Shown: piece by piece, positions 60,801 to 64,000 of the stretch | Position numbering within the stretch: the stretch's first letter is position 1 | Layout of the letters: each line of letters opens with the position of its first letter | Origin: Flavobacterium sp. UBA7663 | GTDB taxonomy: Bacteria > Bacteroidota > Bacteroidia > Flavobacteriales > Flavobacteriaceae | Assembly (NCBI RefSeq): GCF_002483315.1 | Contig: NZ_DLHR01000006.1 | Span: forward strand, 46,308 to 110,307 | Direction of reading: 5' to 3' | Length of the DNA: 64,000 bases | Notes under the pieces: model-generated | Seen by the model: only the letters and a program-made list of their open reading frames with translations | Databases searched by the model: none | What the model was told of the DNA's origin: nothing | Made by a program: the position numbers and the translations under genes

Positions 60801-63800
60801 AAAGTTAAACGAACTAAAGTTTTATCCTGATTGGGATTTTCACCGAATAAAAATTGCTCATCTGATGTAGTTAACAATAACGGAAGCTCTTTTTGAATTA
60901 GGGTTGCTGTTACATTTGTTGGTGGCAATAATTCATTTTTCGGAGAAATAATCGTTTCTACTGTGTAAATAAGATTACTTGGTGTAGCTCTACTAAACCA
61001 GTTAATCCCATAAGAAGAATAATCCAAAAAACCACTTTCTTTTACAGCATGAGTAAATAAAGGTTTTCCTTGTTCAGGTATTACTAACTCAACTGTTTCG
61101 TTAGTTAATTCTCCAGCAATTCCACTAGTGTCAATATTAAAATATTGTGGATTATAAGATAGCTCGGGTTTAATCCAATTTATTTCTCCTGCTTTTCTGT
61201 ACTCTAATCCCGCAAAAACAGGATCAGTAGTTTCACAAGCTACAAATTCATTACTTATATAATAAAATGGTACATCAGCTAATTCATCAATTGCATATTC
61301 AGGGAAAAGAGAGTAGTATTTAGTCTTTCCATCAGGAGAATACCCTTCTTGTGTGACTAAATTAATTGATTCGGAATCCGTAAATTCTTCTTCTCCTTCT
61401 TCCACTTCAGAATCATCATAACCATTATTAAAAAATATACCTGGAATAGGTTCTTTTAAATCAATTGGAATAGGTAAACGTTGATCATTCAAAGATGTAG
61501 GTAAAGAACAATACAAATGCTGTACTTGTCTAGCTCCCAAACCATCATTCAAATCACCAAAAGTAGTATATTCTGAAAGATAAACATATTCACCATCAAA
61601 CACCAATGGGTTTAAATCTAATGTGCCTAATCCTAACATTCTTGCAACATGGTAATCCAAAGAACCTAACTTTAAAACTTCAAGAAAAGGAATTTCAATT
61701 CCTGAATTTTCTGTAGATTGTTCTGGAATGTAAGGATCATATTCAGGTTCGTCACTATCAGGGTAAGTTTGACTACATGCCTCAACATCTGCATAATTTT
61801 CAAAAGGGAATATTTCCACAGCTGTAGGATTATTAAATGCATCACTCAACTCAATATACTTTTCAACAGAAGTATGAATTCGCTCAAGTTCTGGAATACT
61901 ATTCGAATTCCAACGGGTGTGATAATTTGAAACATTAACAAATGCCTGATCATTATATCTTAGCCAATTTGCCAGACAATTTGCTTGAGGCTCTAATCGT
62001 TGGTACGCTACATTAGTTTCTTTGGTTAAAGCGTACTTCCCAAGAAAATTCCATTTATTTTGTTTTTTTGTATTAATAATAATATCTGAATAGAATTCAA
62101 ATGATAATAACTCAATATGTGAACCAGTACTACTAAATCGAATACTTCTGATATTTTCCGAGAGCAATGGTTTATCATTTAGTTCATCAGCAGCATATTT
62201 TTTTCTTAATGAGGCTGATTTTGGAGAAGTAATTTTATTTTCCGACACAGAAAGTAATTCTGTTTTAACAGAATTTGTACTATTTGAAATTTGAAATTTT
62301 GGAGAAATTTTAAAACTGAGTTCCGTTTTAGTTTCAACTTCAATAATACCATCACCATAATTTTTAATAAAAATTAAAGGTTCTGTAGCAGGATTAATAG
62401 TTGCTCTAACAAGATTATATTTACTAATATCTTTAAAATGAACATGGAAAATTTTTCCATTAATCTCATAAATCCAATTTCTTTGACTACCAATTTCATT
62501 AACTTGTAAAGGAATATTGTTGAAATCTAAAATAGTTTGATATGAAACATATTTAGATCTGTAAATTTTTACAAAATCATCACTTTTATTAAAATTGTGC
62601 GTTGTAGTAGCATAATTAGCTTTTGGTAAATGGTTAGATAATACATCTCGTAATGCCCAACGCAAATGAATCCCTTTTGTACTATCATCTCCCAATGAAC
62701 CAGCAGATTGCAGATATAAATACCCGGATTGAATAGAAGAATAATCTGTTAAATCAAAAACATTCTCACAATTACAGTTACCTAATTGTGATAAATATTC
62801 TAAAATAAACTCAACAGCACTCAATGCTTCAAAATAAAACACATCTATTTCTTTTCCTTCTTTGTAATCAATAAAAGCTATAATTGCATCAATTTGAAAT
62901 TGTAAATTCTTATCAAGATTAAGATGAGGGTAACTAATATTTATTTGATTAAAAATTTCTAAAAATTTCTTGAAGCATTCTTTAAATACAATTAAATTTT
63001 TAGCAAAATCAGGGTTTTTAATTTTAACTGCTTCAATACAACTAGTAAAAACTTCAAGTAATTTATTATATTCAGCACATATTTTTTCGTCTTTGATACA
63101 CTGTGGGTCAAATGTTGAACAAATGTCTTCAGTCACAGAATTAAGATTATCTACGTTTAAATTACTCGTACCTAAAGAATAATTACTATTTATAATTGAA
63201 TAATTAATTGTGGATTCTTTAATAAAAAATCCTTTTGGATCAATGCTTAATGGCGCTACATCAAATGTCTTACAACTATTAATATCTATATCTAATTTCC
63301 CAATGCACACCATATTACTCTCACCCTGAAGCATTCCAAAATTCAATAATAAAGTATCATCATTAGTAACCTGTTTTATTATGCCCCAAGCTGGTTGTGT
63401 TAAGGGATATTCAAATCTTTTAGTCCATATTACATCAAAATTATTATCAATTTTAGTTATAATACTTTCTGTTCTAGTATAACTTTCTAAATAAATAAAA
63501 TCTCTATTAGATTTAAATTGAGGAGAATTTTGACTTGATAATATTATCTTTGCTAAATTATTATTAGGATATAGAGTTGAGTGTTTTATAAAAACTGGAA
63601 ATTGATTTTCTAAAAGACCAGAGATTATATATTCTTGATTAATAAATTTAACATTCTTCAATAAAATATCAGATTCAAATATATTTAATGGAGATAAATT
63701 AAAATCTAGTTCTAATAAAACTCCCTTATCTATAAGTTGTGTGCTACTAGATTTAAAACCTCCATATATTGACAACTTATTAGCATAAGATGTTATTTCA

Positions 63801-64000
63801 CCAAAATAAAATTCACCATCAGATGAATTTATATTCTTTTGACTAATAATTGATCCTGTAGCTCCTATTTTATAAATTGTCGTTTCATTAATTCCAGTTT
63901 GATCCTGAATTGTATTTAACATTAAAAAATATATCTCATTACCAACATTTATGAGCTTCTGGTTTTGATACCAATCCTCATTTAAAGTTCCTTGTTGAAA
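57866..64000 (-). CDS. giant multidomain protein, N-terminus outside the window
   Basis: The frame is open from the stop at 57866 to the right edge. Upstream of the Met at 63922, 26 more sense codons (ending GNEIYFL) continue the same repeat pattern, so the visible 2044 residues are only part. The N-terminal visible region looks like beta-propeller blades (YKIGATGSIISQKN, KLSIYGGF). A Cys-rich helical segment lies near 300-420. SAGSLGDDSTKGIHLRWALR follows. Near the C-terminus are fibronectin-III-like modules (YHLYKMNSQGNWVKIHEL). No catalytic motif is seen. It precedes a tail-fibre-like gene by 19 bases. Confidence 0.7.
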   Translation of the reverse strand, partial: FQQGTLNEDWYQNQKLINVGNEIYFLMLNTIQDQTGINETTIYKIGATGSIISQKNINSSDGEFYFGEITSYANKLSIYGGFKSSSTQLIDKGVLLELDFNLSPLNIFESDILLKNVKFINQEYIISGLLENQFPVFIKHSTLYPNNNLAKIILSSQNSPQFKSNRDFIYLESYTRTESIITKIDNNFDVIWTKRFEYPLTQPAWGIIKQVTNDDTLLLNFGMLQGESNMVCIGKLDIDINSCKTFDVAPLSIDPKGFFIKESTINYSIINSNYSLGTSNLNVDNLNSVTEDICSTFDPQCIKDEKICAEYNKLLEVFTSCIEAVKIKNPDFAKNLIVFKECFKKFLEIFNQINISYPHLNLDKNLQFQIDAIIAFIDYKEGKEIDVFYFEALSAVEFILEYLSQLGNCNCENVFDLTDYSSIQSGYLYLQSAGSLGDDSTKGIHLRWALRDVLSNHLPKANYATTTHNFNKSDDFVKIYRSKYVSYQTILDFNNIPLQVNEIGSQRNWIYEINGKIFHVHFKDISKYNLVRATINPATEPLIFIKNYGDGIIEVETKTELSFKISPKFQISNSTNSVKTELLSVSENKITSPKSASLRKKYAADELNDKPLLSENIRSIRFSSTGSHIELLSFEFYSDIIINTKKQNKWNFLGKYALTKETNVAYQRLEPQANCLANWLRYNDQAFVNVSNYHTRWNSNSIPELERIHTSVEKYIELSDAFNNPTAVEIFPFENYADVEACSQTYPDSDEPEYDPYIPEQSTENSGIEIPFLEVLKLGSLDYHVARMLGLGTLDLNPLVFDGEYVYLSEYTTFGDLNDGLGARQVQHLYCSLPTSLNDQRLPIPIDLKEPIPGIFFNNGYDDSEVEEGEEEFTDSESINLVTQEGYSPDGKTKYYSLFPEYAIDELADVPFYYISNEFVACETTDPVFAGLEYRKAGEINWIKPELSYNPQYFNIDTSGIAGELTNETVELVIPEQGKPLFTHAVKESGFLDYSSYGINWFSRATPSNLIYTVETIISPKNELLPPTNVTATLIQKELPLLLTTSDEQFLFGENPNQDKTLVRLTFEYNHAQELIDYHQKINGETIPNYYETDNGKELFAEKVQIFFRNQVPNSVSGKISFVGSNSNPLLIEVETSEFVFDSNGDSLIPEIPSGLEANYIGSIMLVDNVEYIIHEVDNTETYPKFIVFKADASGAILNLSTVSNPETEILVPEVGSLFMIVENMQNPSIWGQPNNSGFSVNIDHTLVHREDELIIKNIDCNTETHVQKFRGIYQNATIEKVLEKVDEDGDGEYDTGANDDFILKHLGLYKITFPGFKLPQHSQYHLESNPGTNSVEWYNGVVRLHTLSDVNEPRKEFKVIRTENIGSTTNDLVLYIEDLTFPSDLNDLDVYKWKLMDDEVNSISQMTNYYPGYKVYLYKDDNLGLNEDNVLPQGDDEVRYTVFGLRSWDFPNEFQYDNADNFFSKMSIPALMFANAVMEPIQPQKPTGGMYATRPDYFGKSSYTFNTKYGTPEEIHKPYSVQFNRASDIQFLSAIYDNAVYGYDENEEPILNTVQQVMRDVFLNGDEDFYVDRWNNLLSFNYPSGNFATFEDRTLPLPDKASFIESINVFIDAHNVYYNNLPNQVGHISVPILNLNETVIPEVVLPNGDVRNTELKIKDFLKDVLLNCFVPLTEIPVLYNFVKPIPYKPIPKKQVIRDRNGNLIKPTLDPGSNFDMAPMMCRIDPVGQQYESQFTDYGLDGASNAKYFYAVREINNQLKTSDYSEILGPISLVNTAPPIAPEIIKVIPVLENRTLGITPSVQLQINAYPKAQNIAKVSIYRADNPSDALSIRTMKLVRVLDLEVENLLDESKWIFEDDFSDLSEIPFGDPLFYRLTVSRRIRYNDKELVNVVDYAPSEASKLIITNVVENYSPISPVLDYYSEPLNSNNELSTIVLHWEKTCYKGKYHLYKMNSQGNWVKIHELQTNNQNNYLPLAHTNLQSGTLSIMNDENNSIYNHFKIITENTAGMMSNEERILTIHNEVNWQDIGGIGEMIVGGTFYIR

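Noticed and set aside
63922..63922. Met at 63922 as the start of the giant protein
   Set aside because: The frame stays open upstream to the window edge and the added residues continue the same domain, so this Met is internal.
56923..64000. Prophage tail module
   Set aside because: Apart from fibre-like motifs there are no capsid, terminase, sheath or lysis genes in the window, so a prophage call is not supported.

Overview
The window is low-GC DNA from a Bacteroidota bacterium, most likely a Flavobacterium-like member of the Flavobacteriaceae. Support comes from the flavobacterial promoter form (-33 TTG, -7 TAnnTTTG), the almost complete lack of Shine-Dalgarno sequences, a TonB-dependent receptor with a carboxypeptidase-like regulatory domain, several DUF families typical of the phylum, type B L31, and the order zapA - 6S-like RNA - rny. 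No species can be named from sequence alone.

About 1-31.1 kb is ordinary core chromosome. It holds: a GlmU-like sugar nucleotidyltransferase and L31; a DUF4199 / glycosyltransferase / phosphosugar mutase / ABC exporter run; a DUF2971 gene; an envelope group (M23 peptidase, TonB-dependent receptor, lipoprotein); the division and RNA-decay locus (coiled-coil protein, ZapA, 6S-like RNA, RNase Y); XerD; three small beta-barrel proteins; aroQ; a DUF5686 protein; a TSUP permease; the DUF493 - DUF4290 - murA operon; a P-loop ATPase; recQ-fmt; HU; YqgE; a class IV aminotransferase; and a START-like protein. MurA has Asp where the fosfomycin-reactive Cys normally sits.

At 31.1 kb a tRNA-Met gene is followed at once by a tyrosine integrase. 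From there to at least 56.7 kb the DNA looks like an integrated mobilizable element carrying defence cargo. Its core is eight tightly packed minus-strand genes (46379 to 32769) that form a complete type I restriction-modification set, hsdM, hsdS and hsdR, with two unrelated two-gene modules and one tail gene interleaved. Between hsdM and hsdS lie a GHKL ATPase and an 800-residue protein with two degenerate phosphoribosyltransferase-like halves. Between hsdS and hsdR lie a proteasome-beta-like Ntn hydrolase and a SIR2-domain NADase-type effector. A gene of unknown function overlaps the end of hsdR. This composite operon is the best candidate for an undescribed system. Upstream of it sits an AbiE-type toxin-antitoxin pair with clear palindromic operators.

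Next come two unknown genes, a mobilization block (mobC, a relaxase interrupted at a 9-T run, a 61-residue protein), a palindrome at the mobC promoter, six 16-bp iteron-like repeats, a GC-rich oriT candidate, and several AT-rich unknown genes. The latter include a DUF4238 protein and a three-gene unit (zinc-ribbon protein, 40-residue membrane peptide, coiled-coil protein). No second copy of the tRNA 3' end was found, so the right end of the element is not located.

From 56.8 kb to the right edge, a tail-fibre-like 307-residue protein follows a giant multidomain protein whose frame stays open to base 64000, so its N-terminus lies outside the window.
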